This document shows, piece after piece, positions 46,976 to 55,541 of a stretch of 64,000 bases of DNA (the first letter of the stretch is position 1; the number at the start of each line of letters is the position of its first letter). The stretch covers positions 1-64,000 of the forward strand of contig NZ_RZGS01000003.1 of assembly GCF_003989745.1 (NCBI RefSeq). The letters run 5' to 3'. The stretch comes from Legionella septentrionalis (GTDB taxonomy: Bacteria; Pseudomonadota; Gammaproteobacteria; Legionellales; Legionellaceae). Under the pieces are notes generated by a model that searched no databases, was not told where the DNA came from, and worked only from the letters and a program-made list of their open reading frames with translations. Position numbers and translations under genes: made by a program.

Positions 46976-47650
46976 CTAGTTTGATAAGGCATCAAATTTC
47001 CATCGATGCCAAATAACTGGGGCAATAGATAAAATTGAATCTGCTGAAATAACGGGATCACTGACTGAAGTTCTATTGTTATTACAAACCAATAAATATT
47101 TATCTTCACTTTTTATCAATCGTCGAAAAAAGGTGCCTTCGGTGGTTTCCACTATACAATTATGCCCTACGCATTGATTTTTTTTATTTTGATTTATAAA
47201 TTTTATCCCGCCAACAATGTCTCCAACCTTATACTCCGGCTCCATCGCATCATCTGAGACCGTTATCACAACAGCATTTGGGTTATTCGTTTTAAAGAAG
47301 TCTATCTCTTTTTGTATGGCTTGTTCTGAGGCGAGAAGGTTACCAACTGTATCTGCAAGAAATGGATAATTTTGAAATTCATTTTCGATTACTGATGGGC
47401 CTTTTCCTATCCCTTCTAATAACCAATCAATTGAACAACTCACATCATATTGATTAAGTATTTCTACTAAAGAAGCAGCTTTGGCTTTATTTAATGGGTT
47501 TCTTCCAAGCTCCCATGATTGGAGTGTATGGATACTGATTCCATGCTTTTCTTCCAAATCTTTTCGAGATAAGCCAGCAAGCATGCGTGCTCTTTTGATG
47601 CGTTGTCCCATTGCAGAACTATCTTTTTTTACTTTAGTAGCATTTTTCAT
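46976..47650 (-). CDS. S24-family repressor lacking the protease dyad
   Basis: The N-terminal helix-turn-helix (about 18-65; GQRIKRARMLAGLSRKDLEEKHGISIHTLQSWE) is of the Cro/CI kind, and the C-terminal half is LexA-like. The nucleophile motif reads SDDAMEPEYKVGD, with Ala where Ser is expected. The lysine motif reads TFFRRL in place of TVKRL. Self-cleavage, and so induction by RecA, should be impossible. It is transcribed away from the lvr-trb genes and is convergent with the integrase gene, which ends 13 bp away. It probably represses transfer genes through the operators beside it. Confidence 0.88.
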   Translation of the reverse strand: MKNATKVKKDSSAMGQRIKRARMLAGLSRKDLEEKHGISIHTLQSWELGRNPLNKAKAASLVEILNQYDVSCSIDWLLEGIGKGPSVIENEFQNYPFLADTVGNLLASEQAIQKEIDFFKTNNPNAVVITVSDDAMEPEYKVGDIVGGIKFINQNKKNQCVGHNCIVETTEGTFFRRLIKSEDKYLLVCNNNRTSVSDPVISADSILSIAPVIWHRWKFDALSN

Positions 47651-47668
47651 AAATATGTCTTTACATTT

Positions 47669-47747
47669 ATACGCTTTATATGTATATAATAAATTATTAT
47701 ACGCGATTCACGTATATGAAGTGTGGATTTATACGCGTTATGAGTGT
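47669..47747. promoter_or_regulatory. Three operator-like palindromes between the repressor and lvrA
   Basis: Sites of the form ATACG-N7-CGTAT start at 47669, 47699 and 47731, with spacings of 30 and 32 bp (about three DNA turns). The middle site is perfect. The left has TGTAT and the right AGTGT as its second arm. They lie in the intergenic region of the divergent genes, like phage operators. They are likely bound by the S24 repressor; this is inference. Confidence 0.62.
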
Positions 47748-47834
47748 AAGGATGCCTCTAAAATTAATTATTTTCAACATATTAAAGAGGATTCAGTTTT
47801 GAAGGTCAATTTCAGATAGGAATGTAAGTAGTCA

Positions 47835-48716
47835 ATGGACATGTTAATAAACCAGGATGAACTGGCAGCAATGAGTGGCTTACCTCATATCCAGCAATTG
47901 GCTTATCTAAGAGGAATCAGACCGTATCTGGATGTTAAAACAGGAATAACAGGTATCAAGCGACGAATCAGCTATCAATCGATATCTGAACAATTATATA
48001 TCGAGCCACATCAGGGGATTAAAAGCCAAAGCTTTTCTCGTGATCAAGTACGTCGTGCAGTTTCAGGTTTGGTACGTGCGGGAATGATTGAAGTTCAATC
48101 TGACGGCATGCAGCTCATTTTAAAATGTCCCTTAGCTTCAAGGCATTATTCTGCCCAAAATAAAGCCGCCATAAACCCGCCACAGAAAGCCACCATAAAG
48201 CCGCACGTGGAAACCCTTGTAAACAATGAGTTTTCTGAAGGTGAGGCCATAAAAGCCGGCATAGCTGAACCCCAAAAAGTCGCCACACCTCTTAAAGATA
48301 ATAATTATATTTATTTATTAAACCGCTTCGAACAATTTTGGAATTTATACCCCGAGAAAAAATCCCACGAGCGTGCTTTTGAAGCCTTCAGAAAAATCAG
48401 CCCTGACGAGCATCTATTGCGAATGATGTTGCAAGCACTGGAAAACCAAATCAAAGCACGAAATGTAAAAATAGCCCACGGCGAATGGGTGCCACCCTGG
48501 AAATATCCAAGCAACTGGTTGGTTCAAAAATGCTGGGAAGATGAAGTCAAAATCGAAGTAAAGCAGGAGAAAAGGAATGCAAAGCGCCGCCCAAATACTG
48601 AACTCACAACCGTTGATCCATTCTGGAACCCAGAAGGAGAAGACACAGCAAGCACCAGTGAAGACGAGTACGAACAAAGCAATGTCATCAACCTGCGATG
48701 CTACCGACAGCAATAA
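47835..48716 (+). CDS. lvrA: LvrA-like regulator of the conjugation region
   Basis: A 293-residue protein. The N-terminal 100 residues resemble a winged-helix domain (SYQSISEQLYIEPHQGIKSQSFSRDQVRRAVSGLVRAGMIEV). A linker follows, then a C-terminal FWNLYPEKKSHERAFEAFRKI and WVPPWKYPSNWL block, typical of replication- or regulator-type proteins in Legionella islands. LvrA is the first gene of the lvrABC set upstream of lvh and trb systems. Its exact role is unknown. An ATG 6 bp downstream is an alternative start. Confidence 0.8.
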   Translation: MDMLINQDELAAMSGLPHIQQLAYLRGIRPYLDVKTGITGIKRRISYQSISEQLYIEPHQGIKSQSFSRDQVRRAVSGLVRAGMIEVQSDGMQLILKCPLASRHYSAQNKAAINPPQKATIKPHVETLVNNEFSEGEAIKAGIAEPQKVATPLKDNNYIYLLNRFEQFWNLYPEKKSHERAFEAFRKISPDEHLLRMMLQALENQIKARNVKIAHGEWVPPWKYPSNWLVQKCWEDEVKIEVKQEKRNAKRRPNTELTTVDPFWNPEGEDTASTSEDEYEQSNVINLRCYRQQ

Positions 48717-49041
48717 AAAGCGGATTGAGAGTTTGTTTACGCGCTTTGCAGTTTTTTATGGGCATTTGTGGCGCAGTCAGTTCAAAAGCGATGGGTTTTT
48801 GGAGTTTGCCAAAAAGGAGTGGATGGAGGGGTTAAGCAAGTTTAGTGATGACGTTTTGAATCAAGCCATCGTTGAGTGTCGTGATTTTTGTGAAATGCCG
48901 CCAAGCTTGCCTCAACTGATTCGCATTTGTCGTGACATAAAAAAACGAAATAACGTTTATGTCACGCCTGAAGAAGTTGCTCCTGCGAGTGCCGAAGTGG
49001 CGGAAGCGAATATTAAGCAATGTAAAGCCTTTTTATTTTAA
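48577..49041 (+). CDS. lvrB: LvrB-like protein
   Basis: A 154-residue protein with a conserved core from about residue 46: RIESLFTRFAVFYGHLWRSQF and FCEMPPSLPQLIRICRDIKKRNNVYVTPEEV. The role is unknown; LvrB lies between LvrA and CsrA-like LvrC in Legionella islands. I prefer the ATG at 48577: AGGAG lies 7 bases before it, while the ATG at 48682 has no ribosome-binding site. This gives an unusual 140-bp overlap with lvrA in another frame. Confidence 0.75.
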   Translation: MQSAAQILNSQPLIHSGTQKEKTQQAPVKTSTNKAMSSTCDATDSNKKRIESLFTRFAVFYGHLWRSQFKSDGFLEFAKKEWMEGLSKFSDDVLNQAIVECRDFCEMPPSLPQLIRICRDIKKRNNVYVTPEEVAPASAEVAEANIKQCKAFLF

Positions 49042-49061
49042 AACCTGATAGGAGAGAAGAC

Positions 49062-49328
49062 ATGTTGGTATTAACAAGAAGAGTTGGGGAGTCTGTTGTG
49101 ATCAGTGAGGATATTTACTGCACGATTGTGGGGTATCAAAACGATGAGGTCCGCCTTGCTTTTGATGCGCCTAAGTCCATCCCAATCCATCGTGATGAAA
49201 TTCAACGCCGCATTTACCGCGATCAGATTAAAGATAACAAGTTTGTAGATAAAGCAGCTAACAACGAGAGCATTGTCGACAGGCTTATTAATAAGTTCAA
49301 AAGCAGTGCTTCTTCAACAAATTCCTGA
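49062..49328 (+). CDS. csrT: CsrA-family regulator (LvrC/CsrT type)
   Basis: RNA-binding translational regulator. The CsrA core is complete: MLVLTRRVGESVVI, VRLAFDAPKSIPIHRDEI, with the key Leu4, Arg6 and Arg44. The 88 residues extend about 25 beyond E. coli CsrA with a polar tail (NNESIVDRLINKF). ICE-encoded CsrA homologues (csrT, lvrC) are known in L. pneumophila. It sits right before trbB and may control transfer genes or host CsrA targets. AGGAGAG precedes the start and holds a GGA that CsrA could bind. Confidence 0.93.
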   Translation: MLVLTRRVGESVVISEDIYCTIVGYQNDEVRLAFDAPKSIPIHRDEIQRRIYRDQIKDNKFVDKAANNESIVDRLINKFKSSASSTNS

Positions 49329-49338
49329 GAATTGAGTC

Positions 49339-50304
49339 ATGACTATCGATGAAGAACAGCTGATTACGGTTAAAGATCGAGCCAAAGAAAAGTTAAGGCG
49401 TGATCTGGGTGGATTGATTGAACGGGCTTTAAACGATCCAAAAACCGTTGAAATCATGCTCAATGCGGATGGCAGGCTTTGGCAGGAACGTCTTGGGGAA
49501 ACAATGCGTTGCATTGGAAGTATCAATGAGGTGCGTGCCGAAAGCATCATCAAAACTGTTGCAGGCTTTCATGGTAAAGAAGTGACCCGATTTAAGCCGA
49601 TGCTTGAAGGGGAATTACCACTGGATGGTTCCCGTTTTGCAGGACAACTGCCACCGGTTGTATCACGCCCTACATTCGCTATTCGTAAAAAAGCCCTATC
49701 CGTTTTTACACTGGATGAATATGTTCGAGCAGGAATTATGACGGATGAGCAAAACGAGATAATTCAACAAGCGGTTTCGAACCACCGGAACATTTTAGTG
49801 ATTGGCGGCACAGGTTCAGGCAAAACAACATTAGTGAACGCCATTATTCATGAAATGGTAAAAAGCGCACCACATGAGCGCATTTTTATCATAGAGGATA
49901 CCGGCGAAATCCAGTGTTCAGCTGAAAACTGCGTTCAATACCATACCACCATGGATGTCAACATGACCCAACTTCTAAAAACCACACTCAGAATGCGCCC
50001 TGACCGAATCCTTGTCGGTGAGGTTCGAGGCAGTGAAGCTTTAGATTTATTGGATGCCTGGAATACCGGCCACGAAGGAGGAGCGGCCACCTTACATGCG
50101 AATAACTGTCTTGCAGGGCTTCATCGTTTGAAATCATTGATTACCAGAAATCCGGCTGCACCCGCTGAAATTGAACCTTTAATTGGCGAGGCGGTTCATT
50201 GTGTGGTGCATATTGCAAGAACGCCAGATGGTCGCTTTGTCAAAGAAATCATATCTGTCGAGGGTTTTAAAAATGGTCAATACAACATCAAGAAACTTGT
50301 TTAA
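49339..50304 (+). CDS. trbB: Conjugal transfer ATPase TrbB (VirB11 family)
   Basis: Hexameric traffic ATPase of the type IV secretion machine at the inner membrane. The 321-residue protein has an N-terminal domain, Walker A GGTGSGKT (156-163), the Asp box [12 protein letters not shown], Walker B region [16 protein letters not shown] and the His box [13 protein letters not shown]. It is the first gene of the trb operon, 10 bp after the CsrA gene. Confidence 0.96.
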   Translation: MTIDEEQLITVKDRAKEKLRRDLGGLIERALNDPKTVEIMLNADGRLWQERLGETMRCIGSINEVRAESIIKTVAGFHGKEVTRFKPMLEGELPLDGSRFAGQLPPVVSRPTFAIRKKALSVFTLDEYVRAGIMTDEQNEIIQQAVSNHRNILVIGGTGSGKTTLVNAIIHEMVKSAPHERIFIIEDTGEIQCSAENCVQYHTTMDVNMTQLLKTTLRMRPDRILVGEVRGSEALDLLDAWNTGHEGGAATLHANNCLAGLHRLKSLITRNPAAPAEIEPLIGEAVHCVVHIARTPDGRFVKEIISVEGFKNGQYNIKKLV

Positions 50305-50315
50305 GGAGAATATGA

Positions 50316-50693
50316 ATGAATCAGTTAAGCAGTTTTAATCACAAGAAAATTTGGATGCTGGGGGCAGTCATATTATTTCTATTTTTAATGACTCATCCGG
50401 CTAGCGCCTCCACAGCAGGTGGAGGACTTCCATTCGACTCATGGTTGACCAAAATCCAGAAGTCCATTACAGGTCCATTTGCCTTTAGTGCGGCGATTAT
50501 TGGTCTGGTTGCTGCCGGTGCCACACTTATTTTTGGTGGTGAATTAAATGGTTTTATGCGAACCCTTGTCTTTTTTGTATTGGTGCTTTCATTCCTGGTA
50601 GCGGCACAAAATACTATGACAGCGATTACTGGTAAAGGGGCGGAAATTTCCAAGCCATCTGTTGAGATGACAGCAATCGAGTCTCAGCCATGA
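50316..50693 (+). CDS. trbC: Conjugal transfer pilin TrbC (VirB2 family)
   Basis: Pilin precursor of the mating channel. The 125-residue protein has a long signal segment (about 12-30; MLGAVILFLFLMTHPASASTA), then the mature pilin with two hydrophobic helices (about 50-70 and 75-97). In IncP plasmids TraF cuts and cyclises TrbC, and a traF gene is present downstream at 61072-61617. It is longer than the mature product, as expected. Confidence 0.92.
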   Translation: MNQLSSFNHKKIWMLGAVILFLFLMTHPASASTAGGGLPFDSWLTKIQKSITGPFAFSAAIIGLVAAGATLIFGGELNGFMRTLVFFVLVLSFLVAAQNTMTAITGKGAEISKPSVEMTAIESQP

Positions 50694-50989
50694 GCCTTCG
50701 CACTATCTCCATTCGTAGATGTGGAAATCGTCCCAGTCTCTTTATGGGCGGAGACCGTGAGCTTGTCATGTTTTCAGGATTGCTATCAGCCATTTTGGTA
50801 TTTGCCGCTCAGGATTGGCTGGCGGCGATTGCTGGTATCGTCATGTGGTTTTTATCTCTGAAAGGACTTCGCTTAATGGCGAAATCTGATCCCTATATGA
50901 GAGCGGTTTATCTGAGGCAAAGACGTTATCAGGCTTATTATCCGGCTCGTTCAACCCCTTTCAGGGAAAACAAAAGAGGTTATCAATGA
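50690..50989 (+). CDS. trbD: Conjugal transfer protein TrbD (VirB3 family)
   Basis: A small inner-membrane protein of 99 residues. Two adjacent hydrophobic segments (about 25-55; VMFSGLLSAILVFAAQDWLA and IAGIVMWFLS) follow a short cytoplasmic start (SIRRCGNRPSLFMGGDREL), as in VirB3 proteins. It overlaps trbC and trbE by 4 bp each (ATGA), so the three are translated together. Confidence 0.9.
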   Translation: MSLRTISIRRCGNRPSLFMGGDRELVMFSGLLSAILVFAAQDWLAAIAGIVMWFLSLKGLRLMAKSDPYMRAVYLRQRRYQAYYPARSTPFRENKRGYQ

Positions 50990-53511
50990 TTGAATTAATC
51001 GCCTTTTTGATTAGTACTACAGGGCTTGTCATTTTGGGTACTTTGTTTTGGGAAATTCGAAGTAAAAGCTGTGGGCACCATGTCAAAAAGCATCGAAGTC
51101 ATACACCTGGACTAGTTGATTTACTTAATTATGCGGCGGTTGTAGATGATGGCGTAATTGTCGGAAAAAACGGCTCTTTTATGGCGGCCTGGCTTTATCA
51201 TGGCGAAGACAATGCCAATACTACCGATGAGGCGCGTGAGATGGTGTCATTTCGGATCAATCAAGCCTTATCCGCTATGGGTAGCGGTTGGATGATTCAT
51301 GTAGATGCCATGAGGCGTGCTGCACCTGGTTACAGTGCGCGGGGTTATTCTCACTTTCCTGATCCCATATCAATGGCAGTTGATGAAGAAAGAAGGAAGC
51401 TATTTGAACAGTTGGGAACCTTATATGAAGGATATTTTGTTATCACGTTAACCTGGTATCCGCCTGTATTGGTACAAAAACGTTTTGTTGAATTGATGTT
51501 TGATGATTCAGGGGAGCGCTTAAGCCAGAAAGCAAAAACGCATCAATTGATTGAGACCTTCAAGCAATCTTGCCGCAATTTTGAATCACGCATGAGTTCG
51601 GCAGTTCATCTGGAAAGGCTTGGCTCAGATGATAAAGACGATACAGTAATGCAGGATAACTTTCTAAGGCACTTACAGTATTGTGTCACAGGACTTAACC
51701 ATCCCGTCAATCTGCCTAAAAACCCAATTTATCTTGATGCCTTGATAGGCGGTCAGGAATTAACGCCAGGCATTACTCCCAAAATTGGTCGGAAGTTTGT
51801 TCAGTGCGTCGCGATTGAAGGTTTTCCCATGGAATCTTACCCTGGAATTTTAACCGCGCTATCGCAACTACCCATTGAATATCGCTGGAACTCCCGCTTC
51901 ATATTCATGGATGCGCATGAAGCTGTCGCACATTTCACTAAATTCCGTAAAAAATGGAAGCAAAAAGTCAGAGGATTTTTTGATCAGATTTTTAATACCA
52001 ATTCAGGCATTGTCGACGAAGATGCGCTTAGCATGGTCAATGATGCGCAATCAGCCATTGCTGAAACCAATTCTGGCATGGTAGGGCAAGGTTATTACAC
52101 TTCGGTTGTTGTTTTAATGGATGAAGATCGCGCACAAGTTGAAAAAGCAGCGCTGTTCATTGAAAAGAACATCAATGCGTTAGGTTTTGCGGCCAGAGTA
52201 GAAACCATTAATACCATGGATGCTTTTATGGGAAGTTTGCCAGGCCATGGTGTTGAAAACATCAGACGACCATTGATTAATACTATGAATCTAGCGGACT
52301 TATTGCCAACATCCAGCATCTGGACAGGTGAGAATAAAGCACCGTGCCCACTGTTCCCACCCTTGTCACCACCTCTGATGCATTGCGTCACCAGTGGTAA
52401 TGCACCGTTTCGCCTGAATCTTCATGTCAGAGACTTAGGCCATGGCATTATGTTTGGTCCAACGCGTTCTGGTAAATCAACTCACCTTGGTTTACTCGCA
52501 TTGTCTTGGCGTCGGTATAAAGATGCCCGTATTTATTCATTTGACAAAGGACTATCCATGTACCCAACCTGCAAGGCGACAGGTGGTGAGCATTACACCA
52601 TTGCCGATAAAGACTCAAAGCTTGCCTTTGCGCCCTTGCAGTTTTTAGAGTCCAAGGCAGACAGGGCTTGGGCTATGGAGTGGATTGATACAATATTGGC
52701 ATTAAATGGTTTGGATACAACCCCAGCACAGCGTAATGAAATCGGCTATGCCATTATCAGCATGCACCAAAGTGGCTCTAAAACCTTATCTGAATTTGTC
52801 ATGACCATTCAGGACGAACACATTCGTGAAACCCTAAAGCAATACACCATCGATGGATTGATGGGGCATTTATTGGATGCTGAATGTGATGGTTTAGGTC
52901 TGTCCTCGTTTATGACCTTTGAAATTGAGCACTTAATGGGATTAGGCGAAAAATTTGCACTACCTGTGTTGCTCTATCTGTTTCGACGCATTGAAACCTC
53001 ACTGGATGGCCGCCCAACGCTCATCTTACTGGATGAAGCGTGGTTGATGCTCGCGCATCCTGTCTTTAAAAACAAGATTGCTGAATGGCTTGATTCCATG
53101 GCCAAGAAAAACTGCGCTGTATTTATGGCAACTCAACATCTTTCCCATGCAGCAAAATCCGGCATTTTAGACATCATTGTTGAATCCACAGCCATCAAAA
53201 TCTTTTTACCCAATCTATATGCAAGAGATCCTGAAACCTGCGTGATTTATGAACGCATGGGCTTAAATCCACGTCAGATTGACATCATAGCTCAAGCCCA
53301 ACCCAAGCGTGATTACTACTATGTCAGCGAAAAAGGACAACGTCTTTATCAATTAGCATTAGGCTCTATGGCTTTGGCTTTTGTAGGGGCTACTGATCCC
53401 GATTCTATCGCGCGGATGAAACAGCTTGAGTTGAAGTACGGTGATGGGTGGGTATCTAAGTGGCTTACGGAAAAAGGAATCCAATTGGAACGGTACGGAG
53501 AAGCAGCATGA
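50986..53511 (+). CDS. trbE: Conjugal transfer ATPase TrbE (VirB4 family)
   Basis: Large ATPase that powers assembly and transfer. The 841 residues include an N-terminal helix (IAFLISTTGLVILGTLFW) and the CagE/TrbE/VirB4 N-domain with LVDLLNYAAVVDDGVIVGKN. The C-terminal ATPase has Walker A FGPTRSGKSTHLG (about 487-499) and Walker B PTLILLDEAWLML. The arginine-finger region (ATQHLSHAAKSGIL) is intact. It overlaps trbD and trbF by 4 bp each. Confidence 0.96.
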   Translation: MIELIAFLISTTGLVILGTLFWEIRSKSCGHHVKKHRSHTPGLVDLLNYAAVVDDGVIVGKNGSFMAAWLYHGEDNANTTDEAREMVSFRINQALSAMGSGWMIHVDAMRRAAPGYSARGYSHFPDPISMAVDEERRKLFEQLGTLYEGYFVITLTWYPPVLVQKRFVELMFDDSGERLSQKAKTHQLIETFKQSCRNFESRMSSAVHLERLGSDDKDDTVMQDNFLRHLQYCVTGLNHPVNLPKNPIYLDALIGGQELTPGITPKIGRKFVQCVAIEGFPMESYPGILTALSQLPIEYRWNSRFIFMDAHEAVAHFTKFRKKWKQKVRGFFDQIFNTNSGIVDEDALSMVNDAQSAIAETNSGMVGQGYYTSVVVLMDEDRAQVEKAALFIEKNINALGFAARVETINTMDAFMGSLPGHGVENIRRPLINTMNLADLLPTSSIWTGENKAPCPLFPPLSPPLMHCVTSGNAPFRLNLHVRDLGHGIMFGPTRSGKSTHLGLLALSWRRYKDARIYSFDKGLSMYPTCKATGGEHYTIADKDSKLAFAPLQFLESKADRAWAMEWIDTILALNGLDTTPAQRNEIGYAIISMHQSGSKTLSEFVMTIQDEHIRETLKQYTIDGLMGHLLDAECDGLGLSSFMTFEIEHLMGLGEKFALPVLLYLFRRIETSLDGRPTLILLDEAWLMLAHPVFKNKIAEWLDSMAKKNCAVFMATQHLSHAAKSGILDIIVESTAIKIFLPNLYARDPETCVIYERMGLNPRQIDIIAQAQPKRDYYYVSEKGQRLYQLALGSMALAFVGATDPDSIARMKQLELKYGDGWVSKWLTEKGIQLERYGEAA

Positions 53512-54251
53512 AAAAAATAAAACAATGGCTTAATACCCCAAGACTTGAAAAGAAAAATGAAGCGTTAACGGATAATCCCTTTCTTAACGCCAGACGCTCC
53601 TGGAATGTTCATACCGCAGGTCTTATGAAATCGGTACAGGTTTGGCAACTGGTGGGCTTAAGCAGCCTCTTAGTGGCACTGGCCGCTGTTGGTGGGCTTA
53701 TATCCATTGGCACCCAGTCCAAATTTATCCCTTTGGTATTTCAGCAGGACGCTAATGGCAATACCTTGTCAGTCACCCGTGCGGATAGGGTTGGACAAGC
53801 CAATATTGATGATTATCGGGCGGCTGCTGCACATTTTATTGAAAATATCCGCATGGTAAGTAGCGATGTTGAACTACAAAAGAAGGCTGTGTTTCAAGTT
53901 TATTCCTATTTAAATCAGAATGATGCGGCTCTAGCCAAAGTTCAGGAATTTTACAGTAATAAACAGCAGTCTAATCCCTTTGAAAGAGCGACGCATGAAA
54001 TCGTCAGCATTGAGATTCGATCAGTTCTACAAGAGTCTGATGAGACCTGGCAGGTTGATTGGGTTGAGACGGTGAGAAATCGTGACGGAACGCTTAAAGA
54101 AAAGCCCTATATGATGAAAGCCATGATCACGATGTATCAGGACAACGAACTTAATGATGTCTCCAGTGAGTCTATTTTGAAAAACCCACACTTAATTTTT
54201 ATCCGTGATTTTAACTGGTCCTATGAATTAAAGCATGGAGAACAGCGATGA
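53508..54251 (+). CDS. trbF: Conjugal transfer protein TrbF (VirB8 family)
   Basis: Bitopic inner-membrane component that links the core complex. The 247 residues comprise a cytoplasmic start (NPFLNARRSWNVHTAGLMKSV), one membrane helix (about 42-65; QLVGLSSLLVALAAVGGLISI), and a periplasmic domain of VirB8 fold. Start and stop overlap both neighbours by 4 bp. Length and topology match TrbF. Confidence 0.93.
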   Translation: MKKIKQWLNTPRLEKKNEALTDNPFLNARRSWNVHTAGLMKSVQVWQLVGLSSLLVALAAVGGLISIGTQSKFIPLVFQQDANGNTLSVTRADRVGQANIDDYRAAAAHFIENIRMVSSDVELQKKAVFQVYSYLNQNDAALAKVQEFYSNKQQSNPFERATHEIVSIEIRSVLQESDETWQVDWVETVRNRDGTLKEKPYMMKAMITMYQDNELNDVSSESILKNPHLIFIRDFNWSYELKHGEQR

Positions 54252-55123
54252 AAAAAATAATGCTCATTTTTTGTTTATTGATGCCATTGACAGGTTTTGC
54301 CCTGGATAATAATGAGCTGGCCACTCGTTATTTTTCCGAAAACGATCCAAAACTGTCAAATCAGGAAAAGCAGGCTTTAGATATTGCAGAGCGTTGGCAA
54401 AAGGGAGACAAAACCAGCAAACCATTTCCATCCTCGGATGGATCAGTCAGTTTTGTCTATGGCTCAGGGCAAATAAGGGTAGTATGCGCGCCCTTGCAGG
54501 TTTGTGATATTGCTTTGCAGGCAGGTGAGCAGTTTAATGATATGAATGTTGGTGATCCACGCTTCATTGTTGAGCCATCCATTACGGGTGCGGGTAGCGC
54601 GCAACAAATCCACCTGTTAATCAAACCTAAAGATGTTGGACTTGACTCCTCTTTGGTCGTAACCACAGACAGAAGAACTTATCATTTCAGATTAAAGTCA
54701 GACCGCTTTGAGTTTATGCCCTATGTATCTTTCATTTATCCCGATGAAGCAAAAGCGAAATGGCAGTTAATTCAGCAAATTCAAGCAGAAAGACGGAAAG
54801 CGGATACCCTTCCAGAAACCAATGAATATCTTGGCAATCTTAATTTTAACTATCGAATTCAGGGGAATGCACGATTTAAGCCAGTTCGGGTTTACAACAA
54901 TGGCGTTAAAACCATTATTGAGATGCCGAAAACGATGGCACAAAGTGAAGCCCCTGCTTTATTGGTTTTAAGAAGCCGTGGGTTGTTCCAAAAATCAGAG
55001 TCCGTCATGGTGAATTATCGTCTGCAAGGTTGTCGTTACATCGTCGATAGCGTTTTTGATAGGGCAATATTGGTTATCGGAAGTGGAAGCTCTCAAGAAA
55101 AAATTACCATTACGAGGTGCTAA
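54248..55123 (+). CDS. trbG: Conjugal transfer protein TrbG (VirB9 family)
   Basis: Outer-membrane-associated core protein. A signal peptide (about 1-18; LIFCLLMPLTGFA) is followed by the CagX/VirB9 domain, including VSFVYGSGQIRVVCAPLQVCDIALQAGE and the C-terminal YRIQGNARFKPVRVYNNGVKTIIEM. The 291-residue length fits. The C-terminal cysteines (GCR, TRC) could form a disulfide, as in VirB7-VirB9 pairs. Confidence 0.95.
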   Translation: MKKIMLIFCLLMPLTGFALDNNELATRYFSENDPKLSNQEKQALDIAERWQKGDKTSKPFPSSDGSVSFVYGSGQIRVVCAPLQVCDIALQAGEQFNDMNVGDPRFIVEPSITGAGSAQQIHLLIKPKDVGLDSSLVVTTDRRTYHFRLKSDRFEFMPYVSFIYPDEAKAKWQLIQQIQAERRKADTLPETNEYLGNLNFNYRIQGNARFKPVRVYNNGVKTIIEMPKTMAQSEAPALLVLRSRGLFQKSESVMVNYRLQGCRYIVDSVFDRAILVIGSGSSQEKITITRC

Positions 55124-55125
55124 AG

Positions 55126-55536
55126 ATGAAGAAACTAAGCGTTTTATTGCTCGCTCTATTGTTATCAAGCTGTGCAAGTCAGCGTTATGGGAATTTTACT
55201 CAAGTATCTCAAGGCCGAGACGTTTATTTGGCACAAGACGCGGCATCCCAATTAACACGTGTCTATCCACCTGCTCAAAATACGTTTTACATCAGTCAAA
55301 AGGTAAGGGATGCTTTTGGCATCAGCCTGATTCATGAAATGCGAAAAAAAGGTTATGGCGTGATTGAAAACAATTGCCCCAAACAAAAGGCCAATTTTTT
55401 CTATGTTGTCGATGAGATTAAAGCAACCAACCTTTACCGAGTCAGCCTTTTTATTGGCTCACAGACCCTCAGCAGAATTTATGCCAAAACCGGTGGAAAA
55501 ATTCCCCCAGTTAGCGCATGGACTCATAAGGAGTGA
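55126..55536 (+). CDS. trbH: Conjugal transfer lipoprotein TrbH
   Basis: A 136-residue lipoprotein: signal MKKLSVLLLALLLSSC with the lipobox LLSSC. In IncP plasmids TrbH is a lipoprotein that plays the VirB7 part with TrbG and TrbI. I chose the ATG at 55126, with GAGG at the right distance; a GTG at 55117 is also in frame. Sequence beyond the lipobox is poorly conserved, so the name depends on position. Confidence 0.85.
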   Translation: MKKLSVLLLALLLSSCASQRYGNFTQVSQGRDVYLAQDAASQLTRVYPPAQNTFYISQKVRDAFGISLIHEMRKKGYGVIENNCPKQKANFFYVVDEIKATNLYRVSLFIGSQTLSRIYAKTGGKIPPVSAWTHKE

Positions 55537-55541
55537 GACTG

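Noticed and set aside
47786-47834. Tiny leader frames before lvrA (a TTG start giving six residues, and an AGGA-ATG-TAA start-stop)
   Set aside because: Too short to support. They could affect lvrA translation, but nothing in sequence distinguishes them from chance.
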